Assembly: GCF_036014195.1 (NCBI RefSeq)
Contig: NZ_CP107918.1
Location: forward strand, 6,758,001-6,822,000
Source: Streptomyces sp. NBC_00442
GTDB lineage: Bacteria > Actinomycetota > Actinomycetes > Streptomycetales > Streptomycetaceae
Length of the DNA stretch: 64,000 nucleotides
Reading direction: 5' to 3'
The position numbers were made by a program, and so were the translations under genes. Positions within the stretch are counted from its first letter, which is position 1. Every line of letters begins with the position of its first letter. Shown here one piece after another: positions 1 to 6,254 of this stretch. A model generated the notes under the pieces. That model made no database searches. It saw nothing but the letters and a program-made list of their open reading frames with translations, and was not told where the DNA came from.

Positions 1-206
1 GGCCCAGGGCGGGGCGATGGCAGGAAGGACTCCCAGTCCCGCCACCCCTCGCGGTACGCCCGGCGCGCAACGGTCCACTGGATCAGCGCGTACTGCGTCT
101 CGGCGGCGTCCTCGGGATCACGCACCCACCAGTCGTCGAGGCTGAACACGTCCAGCGGGGGCGGGTATTCGTCACCGGCCGGCGCACGGACACGGCGCCG
201 GCTCAT
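1..206 (-). CDS. Hypothetical element protein, N-terminal part (runs off left edge)
   Basis: The gene starts with ATG at 206-204, overlapping the stop of the preceding gene in an ATGA junction, and is open to the left edge. About 68 residues are visible, beginning MSRRRVRAPAGDEYPPPLDV and rich in Trp, Tyr and Asp further on, with a DWWVRDPEDAAETQYA stretch. I do not recognise the family. It is the next gene after a P27-like small terminase in the leftward operon, so a packaging or DNA-processing role is conceivable but not shown. Confidence 0.6.
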   Translation of the reverse strand, partial: MSRRRVRAPAGDEYPPPLDVFSLDDWWVRDPEDAAETQYALIQWTVARRAYREGWRDWESFLPSPRPG

Positions 207-568
207 GCCGACCCCCGCCACCGGATCACGGCCGCATGCCGCGCGTGCGCCGAACGCGCCTGCGCGTCATGCCGCTCCTGGCCCTCTTCGTCCGGCAGCT
301 TCAGCGCGGCCAACAGACGGGACACCAGCGAGCGGTGCTGACGCAGCTCCTGCACCAGAGGACTGGCCACCGGCTGCCCCTGCGACCCGGTCACGACCAG
401 AGGGGCATCCCGCAGCGCCTCCTCCATCCGCTCGATGAGGTCGACTTCCCGGCATGCGTCGCCGAGGACACGCAGCTCATCGGCGCGCAGCTCGAACGCT
501 CCGGCGATCTCCTCCCAGAGGCATGAGCCCTGCGACCCGAGGCCCGCCGGCGGTTGGTTCAGAGCCAT
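203..568 (-). CDS. P27-like phage terminase small subunit homologue
   Basis: This is a 121-residue protein if it starts at ATG 568. A GTG one codon upstream is possible, but the AAAGGGGG ribosome site is better spaced for the ATG. It opens with a PPAGLG-type segment and carries a helical middle with a VVTGSQGQPVASPL motif. The GSxGQPxxxP signature is typical of P27-family (Terminase_4) small terminase subunits, which recognise phage or satellite DNA and present it to the large subunit. The length fits the family. No large terminase gene lies next to it on the visible side. A lone small terminase is a known hallmark of phage satellites. Assignment is by motif recognition only. Confidence 0.65.
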   Translation of the reverse strand: MALNQPPAGLGSQGSCLWEEIAGAFELRADELRVLGDACREVDLIERMEEALRDAPLVVTGSQGQPVASPLVQELRQHRSLVSRLLAALKLPDEEGQERHDAQARSAHARHAAVIRWRGSA

Positions 569-688
569 CACGGCCCCCTTTCATGATCAGGAAAAACACA
601 GCGAAGTCAGCACGCAGAAACTGGGGTGCTATACGGCCCCGATCCCTTAAAGATCATGATCATGGTTAATCCCCCAGGTGATCATGGT

Positions 689-725
689 GTCCCAAACGAT
701 CATCATTTCGGTGATCGTTTGGGAC
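689..725. terminator. Perfect 14-bp stem-loop in a 259-base gap
   Basis: GTCCCAAACGATCA at 689-702 is exactly complementary to TGATCGTTTGGGAC at 712-725, with a 9-base loop. It lies just past the stop of the leftward gene ending at 828 and before the small-terminase gene. No U-rich tract follows on either strand. Several GATCAT motifs crowd the same stretch (about 652-705), including the palindrome GATCATGATC. It may be a terminator, an RNA-processing hairpin or a protein-binding site. The rest of the 569-827 gap shows no gene. Confidence 0.6.
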
Positions 726-827
726 GTCGGCGCTGGTGACGGCTGAGAAAGGCCTGAGGTCCGTCACCATCGGTCCGATGCTCGTCATGCCCAACAAGAT
801 CAGTGCCGTTGACGCCGAGTTCATGGG

Positions 828-1643
828 TCACGCAGCCAGCACTCGCCTGACCTGCTCGGCCGCGCCTGCACGGCTGAGGGCCGCCGCGGCGGCATGGGTG
901 GCGTTACGCCATGCCTCCACCGCGCCGGCCCGCTGCCTCACCTCACCTGGCGTGGCGAGCCCGAGCGTGAGGTCCGGTTGCCGTGCGAGGTACACCCAGC
1001 GGGCCACGTGCTGGTGCCTGAGCTCCCGCCATCCGGACACGACCTGTGCCAGCCGCGGCCACTGCCTGTCGAGTACGGCGTCGGCCGTCGGCTCGGGCAG
1101 GGTGGCCACGGCGAACAGCGCGTTGTCCCGGCCGCCGTCTCCGCCTGCTGCTGCGACGATGTCGGCTCGGTCGGCGACGAGCTGGTCCAGCTGGACCGCG
1201 ATGCCTTCGGCCCGCTGGTAGGGGGCCGTGACTGCGGGGTTGTTCCACGGGATGCGAGCGGGGTCGAGCTCGTCGGGCAGCTTGGCCGCCGCCTTGGCCA
1301 GCGCCGCGGTGAGGGTGGCGAACTCCTTTTGCAGGCCACCGATCCAGGCGGGCACGGCGTCGAAAACGGCCTGCGCGTACAGGAGGCGGGCGTCTTCGTT
1401 GAAGCGCCCGGCGGCCCGCCGCGTGAGGTCGGCGGCCTGAAGGTCGAGGGCGTACTGCTGGACGGTTGCGGCGACGTCTGCGGCCGTGGCGGGCACGGGC
1501 GGGCGCTCGGGGTCGGGGGCGCGCATTGCGGCGTTCACGGCGGCGTCTACGGCCGCGGCCTCGCGCACAGTGGCGGGGATGTCGAGGCCGCGGCGTTCGG
1601 CTGCACGGACCGCCTTCTCTGCGGCGTTCACGTTGAGGATCAT
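828..1643 (-). CDS. Hypothetical helical element protein (271 aa)
   Basis: The start ATG at 1643 overlaps the stop of the upstream gene (ATGA). The 271-residue product is Ala-rich and predicted to be almost wholly helical, with a central segment containing WIGGLQKEFATLTAALAKAA and a later WRELRHQHVARWVYLA segment. There is no signal peptide or membrane segment. I do not recognise a family. Its position between a replication module and a small terminase leaves open a structural or capsid-redirecting role as in known satellites, but nothing in the sequence shows that. Confidence 0.7.
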   Translation of the reverse strand: MILNVNAAEKAVRAAERRGLDIPATVREAAAVDAAVNAAMRAPDPERPPVPATAADVAATVQQYALDLQAADLTRRAAGRFNEDARLLYAQAVFDAVPAWIGGLQKEFATLTAALAKAAAKLPDELDPARIPWNNPAVTAPYQRAEGIAVQLDQLVADRADIVAAAGGDGGRDNALFAVATLPEPTADAVLDRQWPRLAQVVSGWRELRHQHVARWVYLARQPDLTLGLATPGEVRQRAGAVEAWRNATHAAAAALSRAGAAEQVRRVLAA

Positions 1644-2215
1644 GCGGATTCCATCTCCTGCTGGGCGAGCCGGGAGATCTCGGCGTCGGATGTGGAGCTG
1701 AGGACGGACGGGGTCGGCGCCATGAACTGGCCTGCGTGGCGGAACTCAAACAGCGGGTCGCCGGTGCCGGGCAGGTCGTTGTACTCCTGAACGGCTTCGG
1801 CGAACGTGGGGCGACTGGCGGCGTAGGCGTCGATGACGGGCGTCCAGTCGAACTGTGCGGCGCGCGCGGCGATGGCCTGGGCGAGGACGTCGTCACCGGA
1901 GAGTTCGGCGGCCGCGAGGGCGTCGGTGGCGGCGCGCGGGTCGTCGAGGCGGGCGGCCCGGTCGACGGCGTCACGACGGACGGCGATCGCGTTGGGGTCG
2001 GTGGCGCCGGTGTTGCCGAACATCTTCCTCTGGAGCTTGGCGCGCTGCGCTTCCACCTGGCCGAGCTCGGCCTGGCGCTGCGCTTCGAGGTCGCTCTGCG
2101 CCTGCTTGTACGCCTTGGCGGCCATGACGCGCTTCGCGTGGTCGCTGTACGTCTTGTTGTTCTCGATGCGGGCGAGCTTGGACTGGTAGGCGTCGTGGAT
2201 CTGCTGGGCGTTCAT
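1640..2215 (-). CDS. Hypothetical coiled-coil element protein (191 aa)
   Basis: The 191-residue reading begins MNAQQIHDAYQSKLARIE, and its start overlaps the stop of the next gene upstream. Residues about 10-65 are rich in Lys, Glu, Gln and Arg and look like a long coiled coil. The C-terminal half contains an FDWTPVIDAYAASRPTF segment and ends in a flexible Ser-rich tail. Longer upstream reading is possible in this frame, but it would overlap two other genes and is highly Arg-rich in a way typical of a wrong frame. The function is unknown. Scaffold-like coiled coils are common near packaging genes, but this is only an analogy. Confidence 0.7.
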   Translation of the reverse strand: MNAQQIHDAYQSKLARIENNKTYSDHAKRVMAAKAYKQAQSDLEAQRQAELGQVEAQRAKLQRKMFGNTGATDPNAIAVRRDAVDRAARLDDPRAATDALAAAELSGDDVLAQAIAARAAQFDWTPVIDAYAASRPTFAEAVQEYNDLPGTGDPLFEFRHAGQFMAPTPSVLSSTSDAEISRLAQQEMESA

Positions 2216-2454
2216 CGGGGGGTCCCTTCTGCTGTGTCGGCGGCGGCGAGCGCCTGAAGATTGGTGATCATGTCGAGGACGGTTTCGGCGGGTAGGGCGA
2301 GGCGGACGGCTTCGGCGAGAGCGAGCGCGGTCCCTTCGGCGACGTGTGCGAGCTCGACGGGGTTGAGGCCGTCGAGGAGTGCGCGGATGTCGGCCGGCTC
2401 GTCTCGTAGGGCGGCGACCATCACGCCGTAGCTGGTGAGGAACGGGTCGGTCAC
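2212..2454 (-). CDS. Small hypothetical element protein (80 aa)
   Basis: This 80-residue acidic protein starts with GTG at 2454, overlapping the stop of the 51-residue gene upstream, and ends overlapping the next gene. It begins MTDPFLTSYGVMVAALRDEP and contains two amphipathic helices with a NPVELAHVAEG segment. No family is recognised. It is one link in the overlapping leftward chain, so it is probably translated by coupling with its neighbours. Confidence 0.6.
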   Translation of the reverse strand: MTDPFLTSYGVMVAALRDEPADIRALLDGLNPVELAHVAEGTALALAEAVRLALPAETVLDMITNLQALAAADTAEGTPR

Positions 2455-2606
2455 GGCTGCTCCTTCTGTCGGGCGAGCTTGGCGGCGTGCCTCGCGGCAA
2501 CCCCGGGCCGGCGAGCGGCGGCCAGCTCGGCCCGCTGGCGCTTCGCGCGCTCGATACGGGCACGCGCCGCGGCTATCCGCTCGGCCACGATGTCGTTGAC
2601 GTTCAT
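2451..2606 (-). CDS. Very small basic hypothetical protein (51 aa)
   Basis: A short reading frame starts with ATG at 2606, five bases after the stop of the upstream gene, and its stop overlaps the GTG of the next gene. The protein begins MNVNDIVAERIAAARARIER and is dominated by Ala, Arg and Lys in one long helix, suggesting a nucleic-acid-binding or adaptor peptide. The tight fit between two neighbours on both sides is the main support that it is a real gene. The function is unknown. Confidence 0.5.
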   Translation of the reverse strand: MNVNDIVAERIAAARARIERAKRQRAELAAARRPGVAARHAAKLARQKEQP

Positions 2607-2611
2607 GCACA

Positions 2612-3376
2612 TCACACCGCGATGAAGAGCTGGGGGAGTTGGGCGAGGGCGGCGCGGACGAGTCGGTGACGCTGCCGTCGGGTCGCTTCCTCGATGGCCA
2701 GGAGGCTGACATCTTCCGTGAGTTCGTCAAGCGTCCGGCCGTAGCCGTCGACCTGCTCCTGAAGCTGGGCGAGGGCCGTGCGGTAGCGTTCGCTGCCTTC
2801 CGCGCTCTCCGCGCTCCGAAGCTGGAAGTCCGGAGCAGGGCTCTTCGTGGCGAGCGCTCGATAGTGCCGAATCCTCATCGTGGTGGCTGCGACCTCCACC
2901 GCGGCCGGGCTGGGCTCGTCGACGAAGGAGACTCCGGTCGGCAAGTGCGTCCGCCTGTGAGGCTCGACGAAGCACGGGTACGCCTGATCTCCGTTCCTCC
3001 GCTGCAACGGACACTCCCGGTCGGTCGACTGCGGGTCGGTAGCCCAGGACAGGATTTGCGCGTTGAGCAACTGGTCCGACTCGGCCCCGCTCAGTGGGGT
3101 CCATCGCGGCTCATGGAGGACGCGGCTGCGCCGGAGCTCGCCGCCGTCCTGCCAGACGATGTGCCAGTGCGGCGGCGAGTCGCTGCACCGGTCCGGGTGG
3201 TAGTTGACGTAGCCCCAGGGGACGCCGTTCAGGGTTCCATCACTACTGATGAGGGATTCCTCGCGCAGCTGCCGGAAGACGGACAGGGTTACCTGCTTGC
3301 CGCTGATCGTGAGGGCCTGTACCTCAACGGCGACTGTGGTGATCGACGCGTTCTGGGTTGTGAGCTGCTTGGGCAT
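2612..3376 (-). CDS. Hypothetical protein of actinobacterial mobile elements (254 aa)
   Basis: I chose ATG 3376 because AGGAG sits a few bases upstream and because the longer upstream reading would only translate the GGGACAGGT repeat cluster. The product begins MPKQLTTQNASITTVAVEVQ, has a beta-rich N-terminal half with a GVPWGYVNYH segment, and ends in a coiled-coil-like region (about residues 185-235) with a Leu-rich tail. It is the first gene after the repeat cluster that follows the helicase gene. I recognise it only as a type seen with replication genes of Streptomyces integrative elements. No biochemical function can be stated. Confidence 0.75.
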   Translation of the reverse strand: MPKQLTTQNASITTVAVEVQALTISGKQVTLSVFRQLREESLISSDGTLNGVPWGYVNYHPDRCSDSPPHWHIVWQDGGELRRSRVLHEPRWTPLSGAESDQLLNAQILSWATDPQSTDRECPLQRRNGDQAYPCFVEPHRRTHLPTGVSFVDEPSPAAVEVAATTMRIRHYRALATKSPAPDFQLRSAESAEGSERYRTALAQLQEQVDGYGRTLDELTEDVSLLAIEEATRRQRHRLVRAALAQLPQLFIAV

Positions 3377-3450
3377 GGTGACTCCTGGTCTGTGGTCGCT
3401 GTCGTCAAAAGCGGCAGCAACAAGGGGCGAGTGGGTTTCCGGGGCCGGGG

Positions 3451-3655
3451 CTGTCCCACCTGTCCCCTCCCTAAAGGAGGAGGGGGGAGGGGACAGGTGT
3501 GCCGACGTGCCCTGTCCCCGACCTGTCCCAGACCTGTCCGGGACAGGTCTGACCTGCGGTTTCTCGGAAACCTGTCCCGCCGTTGGGGACAGGTGAGATG
3601 TCCTATTCATGCTGTCCCGTCCCCTCGGGGTCCGGGGACAGGTTTGGGGACAGGT
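3451..3655. repeat. Cluster of about a dozen GGGACAGGT / ACCTGTCCC repeats (iteron-like; candidate origin)
   Basis: Within 205 bases, ACCTGTCC-type units occur in both orientations, for example at 3458-3467, 3491-3498, 3521-3529, 3532-3540, 3541-3548, 3570-3578, 3586-3594, 3634-3643 and 3646-3655. Two form strong dyads: AGACCTGTCC and its exact complement at 3530-3550 around one base, and ACCTGTCCC/GGGACAGGT at 3570-3594. The cluster begins inside the last codons of the helicase gene and fills the gap before the next gene. Iterons beside a RepA-like helicase suggest a replication origin. An operator array for an element-encoded regulator is the alternative. Confidence 0.8.
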
Positions 3656-4736
3656 GATTTGCCCGGTTCCTCCGGTACTCGATGACGTCCTTCAGGAGGT
3701 CGTTGCGAGCTTGGATGCCGAGTGCCGCGCACTTGTGGCGAACTCGTTCGCGGCCCCAGTCGACGGGCACGTTCTCGGCGTCGAGGGCGGCGGCGATCTC
3801 CTCGATGCGCCCTTGGTGCCCGGTGCGTGCCTGGGGCTGCGCGACGGGGTCGAGCGGCACCAGTACGACGGACGTGAGCGGACTCCCGTCTTCCTTGGCC
3901 TCACCGTTCAGGGCGACTTGGTGCAAGCCGAAGACGACGTCGCCGAGTTCCTCGTCGTCCTTCTGCTTGCCGGTCTTGAGGGTGATCGTCGTGTCGAGCA
4001 GGCCGCTCCCCTTGCGCTCGACCCCCAGCTCGGTTTGGAGTGCACCCTTCACCGCGGTGGCGCCTCGGCCGCGGTCGCCGTCGTGGCCGGTGTGGTGGAC
4101 GAGCAGGACACACGCACCGGACGTGCCGCGCAGCTGCTCCATGCGGTCGACGACCCGGCCCATCTCTGTGTTGGAGTTTTCTTCGATGCCGACCGTTACC
4201 CGGGCCTGGGTGTCGATGACGACGAGTGCGGGTCGCCGCCGACGGCACAGCTCGACGAGCACGAGCCATTCGGGGTCCATGGCCTGCACGGGCCGAGGCA
4301 GGAAGAAGACGCCCGTCATGCGGCACCCATGGTGTTGCTCCCAGGCGCGGACCCGCTTGCGGATGCCTCTCATGCCTTCGGCTACGAGGTAGATGACCGG
4401 GCCCTGGGTGACGTCCTGTCCGTGCCAGGCCATCCCGGTTCCGACGCAGCCGGCGAAGTCGAGCGTCATGAACGACTTGAAGGTGCCGGATGCGCCGTAC
4501 ACGCGGGCGAGGGTGTCCCTGTACAGGACGTCGGTGATGACCGGTTCGAGCGGCTCGATGTCGTCGAGCGCCGCCGAGTCGAGCAGTTCGGCTTCCAGGG
4601 CTTCGACCCGGTTAGCGAGGTGCTGTTCGGATGTGACGCCCACGGTGCGCGGACCGGTCGGCTCTGCCGGGAAGTCTGCCCACAGGTCGTCCTCGGGCGG
4701 CACCTCCCGGAGGTAGACGACGGCCGGATCGTTCAC
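3603..4736 (-). CDS. RepA-like AAA/RecA-fold ATPase (hexameric helicase family)
   Basis: This 377-residue protein starts with GTG, overlapping its neighbour. A Walker A motif, GASGTFKS, lies near residue 81, a Walker B strand, ALVVIDT, near residue 168, and a LLVHHTGHDGDRGRGATA motif near residues 210-228. This pattern matches the RecA-fold ATPases related to RSF1010 RepA and DnaB-like helicases that unwind element or plasmid origins. The C-terminal third looks like a separate DNA-binding segment. The last codons of the gene are themselves built from the GGGACAGGT repeat, giving the repeated peptide LSP. The likely role is replication of the excised element from the adjacent repeat cluster. 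An ATPase with another role cannot be excluded. Confidence 0.8.
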   Translation of the reverse strand: MNDPAVVYLREVPPEDDLWADFPAEPTGPRTVGVTSEQHLANRVEALEAELLDSAALDDIEPLEPVITDVLYRDTLARVYGASGTFKSFMTLDFAGCVGTGMAWHGQDVTQGPVIYLVAEGMRGIRKRVRAWEQHHGCRMTGVFFLPRPVQAMDPEWLVLVELCRRRRPALVVIDTQARVTVGIEENSNTEMGRVVDRMEQLRGTSGACVLLVHHTGHDGDRGRGATAVKGALQTELGVERKGSGLLDTTITLKTGKQKDDEELGDVVFGLHQVALNGEAKEDGSPLTSVVLVPLDPVAQPQARTGHQGRIEEIAAALDAENVPVDWGRERVRHKCAALGIQARNDLLKDVIEYRRNRANHLSPNLSPDPEGTGQHE

Positions 4737-5146
4737 GCCGCCTCCTTTCGGGCCTCATGCCGGTTGCGGGTGACGATGTCGGCGTGGGCCTGGTCGAGTT
4801 CGGCGAGGCTGGGCCGCTGCCAGATCGGTGGGTGGGGGCGCAGGGCGTCGTCGAGTTCGGCGGTGATGTCGAGGTGGTACTTGCGCCAGTTCTCAGCGAA
4901 GGCCATGACGCCGGCGAGCTTCATGGGGTCCTCGGGGTCGAGGGCCCGCCACTCGGGGGTGGCGTACTCGGGGTAGTCGCCGTGCAGGTACCGGCGCTTG
5001 GCGGCGGCCCAGTAGTCGCGGACGGCGGCGACCTGTTCCGTCTCGGCCCCGGTCTGCGTTACGGTGGCAGCGGACTTACCGCCCGCTGCGGAGTCTTTCG
5101 GAGAGGGGCCGGAGTCGAGCCGGCCCCTCTTTGCGTTCCGGTTCAT
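4733..5146 (-). CDS. Hypothetical element protein upstream of the helicase (137 aa)
   Basis: The protein begins MNRNAKRGRLDSGPSPKD and has a low-complexity basic N-terminus followed by a helical core with WAAAKRRYLHGDYPEYATPEW and a WRKYHLDITAELDD segment. The start overlaps the stop of the upstream HTH gene and the stop overlaps the helicase GTG. No other in-frame ATG or GTG start is available further in, so the first about 15 codons must be used although they contain a perfect hairpin (5102-5130). It may be a replication accessory protein by position. No family is recognised. Confidence 0.7.
   Translation of the reverse strand: MNRNAKRGRLDSGPSPKDSAAGGKSAATVTQTGAETEQVAAVRDYWAAAKRRYLHGDYPEYATPEWRALDPEDPMKLAGVMAFAENWRKYHLDITAELDDALRPHPPIWQRPSLAELDQAHADIVTRNRHEARKEAA
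5102..5130. terminator. Perfect 11-bp hairpin inside the start of a coding region
   Basis: AGAGGGGCCGG at 5102-5112 pairs exactly with CCGGCCCCTCT at 5120-5130 around a 7-base loop. On the plus strand it is followed by TT only. On the minus strand (the coding direction of the gene here) no U-run follows. It lies within the first codons of the gene at 4733-5146, a position where it could attenuate transcription or translation of the replication genes downstream. Confidence 0.5.
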
Positions 5147-5361
5147 GCTGCGGCCCTCTCCTCTCCAGAGAGAATCCGCACCAGGTCGGCGGTAATTACG
5201 ACGTGGCGGGCCCCGAACGGGATTGTCTTGACAGGGGAGTCGCCCCGCTTGATGCGCTCGTGCAGGTGGCTCTTACTGCAACCGAGCGCCTGCGCGGCCT
5301 GGCTGACACTGACGGTCGCGGGCCACTTGCGGACGTCGCCGAGGGTGGGCTGCTCACTCAC
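5143..5361 (-). CDS. Small HTH DNA-binding protein, excisionase/MerR-like (72 aa)
   Basis: This 72-residue protein starts with GTG at 5361. Residues about 15-40 (TVSVSQAAQALGCSKSHLHE) form a helix-turn-helix of the excisionase/MerR type, followed by RIKRGDSPVKTIPFGARHVV, the wing that usually contacts DNA. Such proteins direct integrase towards excision or act as regulators of the element. It sits directly downstream of a second HTH protein, with a 4-base overlap. Which of the two is the true excisionase cannot be told from sequence. Confidence 0.75.
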   Translation of the reverse strand: MSEQPTLGDVRKWPATVSVSQAAQALGCSKSHLHERIKRGDSPVKTIPFGARHVVITADLVRILSGEERAAA

Positions 5362-5564
5362 GCCGCCCTCCTGGGGGTGATGGTGCAGTCGCTGAGGAAC
5401 TGTTCGATGTCACTTCGCCGGTAGAAGACGCGGCCCCCACGCCCCTTGCCGGTCTTGATGTAAGCGGGGCCTTCACCGCGCCACCGGCGCTCTGCTAGCG
5501 CGGCGGCTGTGCCGAGCACGGGGTACTCGTCGGCCACCTGCTTCGGGGGCAGGAACTCCTCCAT
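5358..5564 (-). CDS. Excisionase-like HTH protein (68 aa), first gene of the leftward operon
   Basis: The protein begins MEEFLPPKQVADEYPVLGTA and continues with a WRGEGPAYIKTGKGRGGRVFY stretch, the pattern of HTH_17/excisionase proteins in Streptomyces elements: the short helix-turn-helix is followed by a basic wing and an RRSDIEQFL helix. It is the promoter-proximal gene of the leftward operon and is divergent from the XRE regulator. The gap between them holds a palindrome that overlaps the rightward promoter. A likely job is assisting excision when the repressor is relieved. Confidence 0.75.
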   Translation of the reverse strand: MEEFLPPKQVADEYPVLGTAAALAERRWRGEGPAYIKTGKGRGGRVFYRRSDIEQFLSDCTITPRRAA

Positions 5565-5593
5565 GCCTCTTAGCTCCCTTCTGGGATCACACG

Positions 5594-5623
5594 TTGCTTA
5601 GTAGGACCATCTAGTCCTACAAT
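5594..5623 (+). promoter_or_regulatory. Sigma-70-type promoter of the XRE gene
   Basis: TTGCTT at 5594-5599 and TACAAT at 5618-5623 are separated by 18 bases, a good match to a housekeeping promoter. Transcription would begin about 5630, practically at the ATG at 5631, so the message may be leaderless. The -10 element overlaps the right arm of the palindrome at 5601-5620. Confidence 0.65.
5601..5620. promoter_or_regulatory. Palindromic operator between XRE gene and leftward operon
   Basis: GTAGGAC at 5601-5607 and GTCCTAC at 5614-5620 are exact inverted repeats separated by six bases. The site lies between the -35 and -10 elements of the rightward promoter and 37 bases before the first leftward gene. 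This is the expected place for binding by the XRE repressor encoded immediately to the right, giving autoregulation and control of the excision/replication operon. Binding is inferred. Confidence 0.65.
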
Positions 5624-5630
5624 GCACCAC

Positions 5631-6254
5631 ATGGAGACTGTAGCACCCACCACGAACCGCACAAGGCCGAGACTGTTGCATACGCTGTTGCCCATGGCAG
5701 AGCAGCAGCGCGGACGACGCGCCATCGAAGTTGGCCCCACTGGTCAGACGGTCGCAGCGAACATCGCTCGACTGCGTGAGCGCCGAGGGCTGACCACCCG
5801 ACAGCTGTCCGCCACATTGGAACGAGCGGGGCGGGCCATCCCGGCTTCGGGGATCACTCGCATGGAGAAGGCGGAGCGCGTCGTCACAGCTGACGAGCTA
5901 GTCGCCTTGGCTGCTGCCTTCGGTGTCTCGCCATCTGCGCTGCTCCTTCCGCTCTCATCCCGGGCGGTAGACCAGATCGAGGTCACCGGCGGGGGGACCG
6001 TGTCAGCTGACACGGCATGGGCGTGGGCGGACGGCGAACGCCCCCTTCACCTCTCGGAGGGCAACGAGCGAAAGGAGCTGGTCGAGCATGAGCTGTTCGG
6101 TCGCCCGCAGTGGCTGTACAAGCGCAGCCCTGAACACCTGAAGGCCAAGCGCGAACTCTTCGAGCGCATGGCGGAATGGGGGGCCGTCGACTTGGACGTC
6201 GTCAAGGGCCTAGACCCCGCCCCCTGGCAGCACAAGAAGCCAAGCGATGGCTGA
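5631..6254 (+). CDS. XRE-family transcriptional regulator, candidate master repressor of the element
   Basis: From ATG 5631 the product has 207 residues. An internal ATG at 5694 (MAEQQRGRRAIEV) is an alternative but lacks a ribosome site, while 5631 coincides with the predicted transcription start. A Cro/C1-type helix-turn-helix spans roughly residues 47-97 (TVAANIARLRERRGLTTRQL onward). The C-terminal half has no recognised domain and contains a Trp-rich segment (TAWAWADGERPLHLSEG). Its last bases overlap the integrase start. By position it should repress the divergent excision/replication operon through the palindrome at 5601-5620. Confidence 0.8.
   Translation: METVAPTTNRTRPRLLHTLLPMAEQQRGRRAIEVGPTGQTVAANIARLRERRGLTTRQLSATLERAGRAIPASGITRMEKAERVVTADELVALAAAFGVSPSALLLPLSSRAVDQIEVTGGGTVSADTAWAWADGERPLHLSEGNERKELVEHELFGRPQWLYKRSPEHLKAKRELFERMAEWGAVDLDVVKGLDPAPWQHKKPSDG

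Noticed and set aside
3377..3610. N-terminal extension of the hypothetical gene at 2612-3376 up to ATG 3610
   Set aside because: The extra 78 residues are mainly translated GGGACAGGT repeats (LSP, TGG, GTG units). The AGGAG site at 3376 gives a better start.
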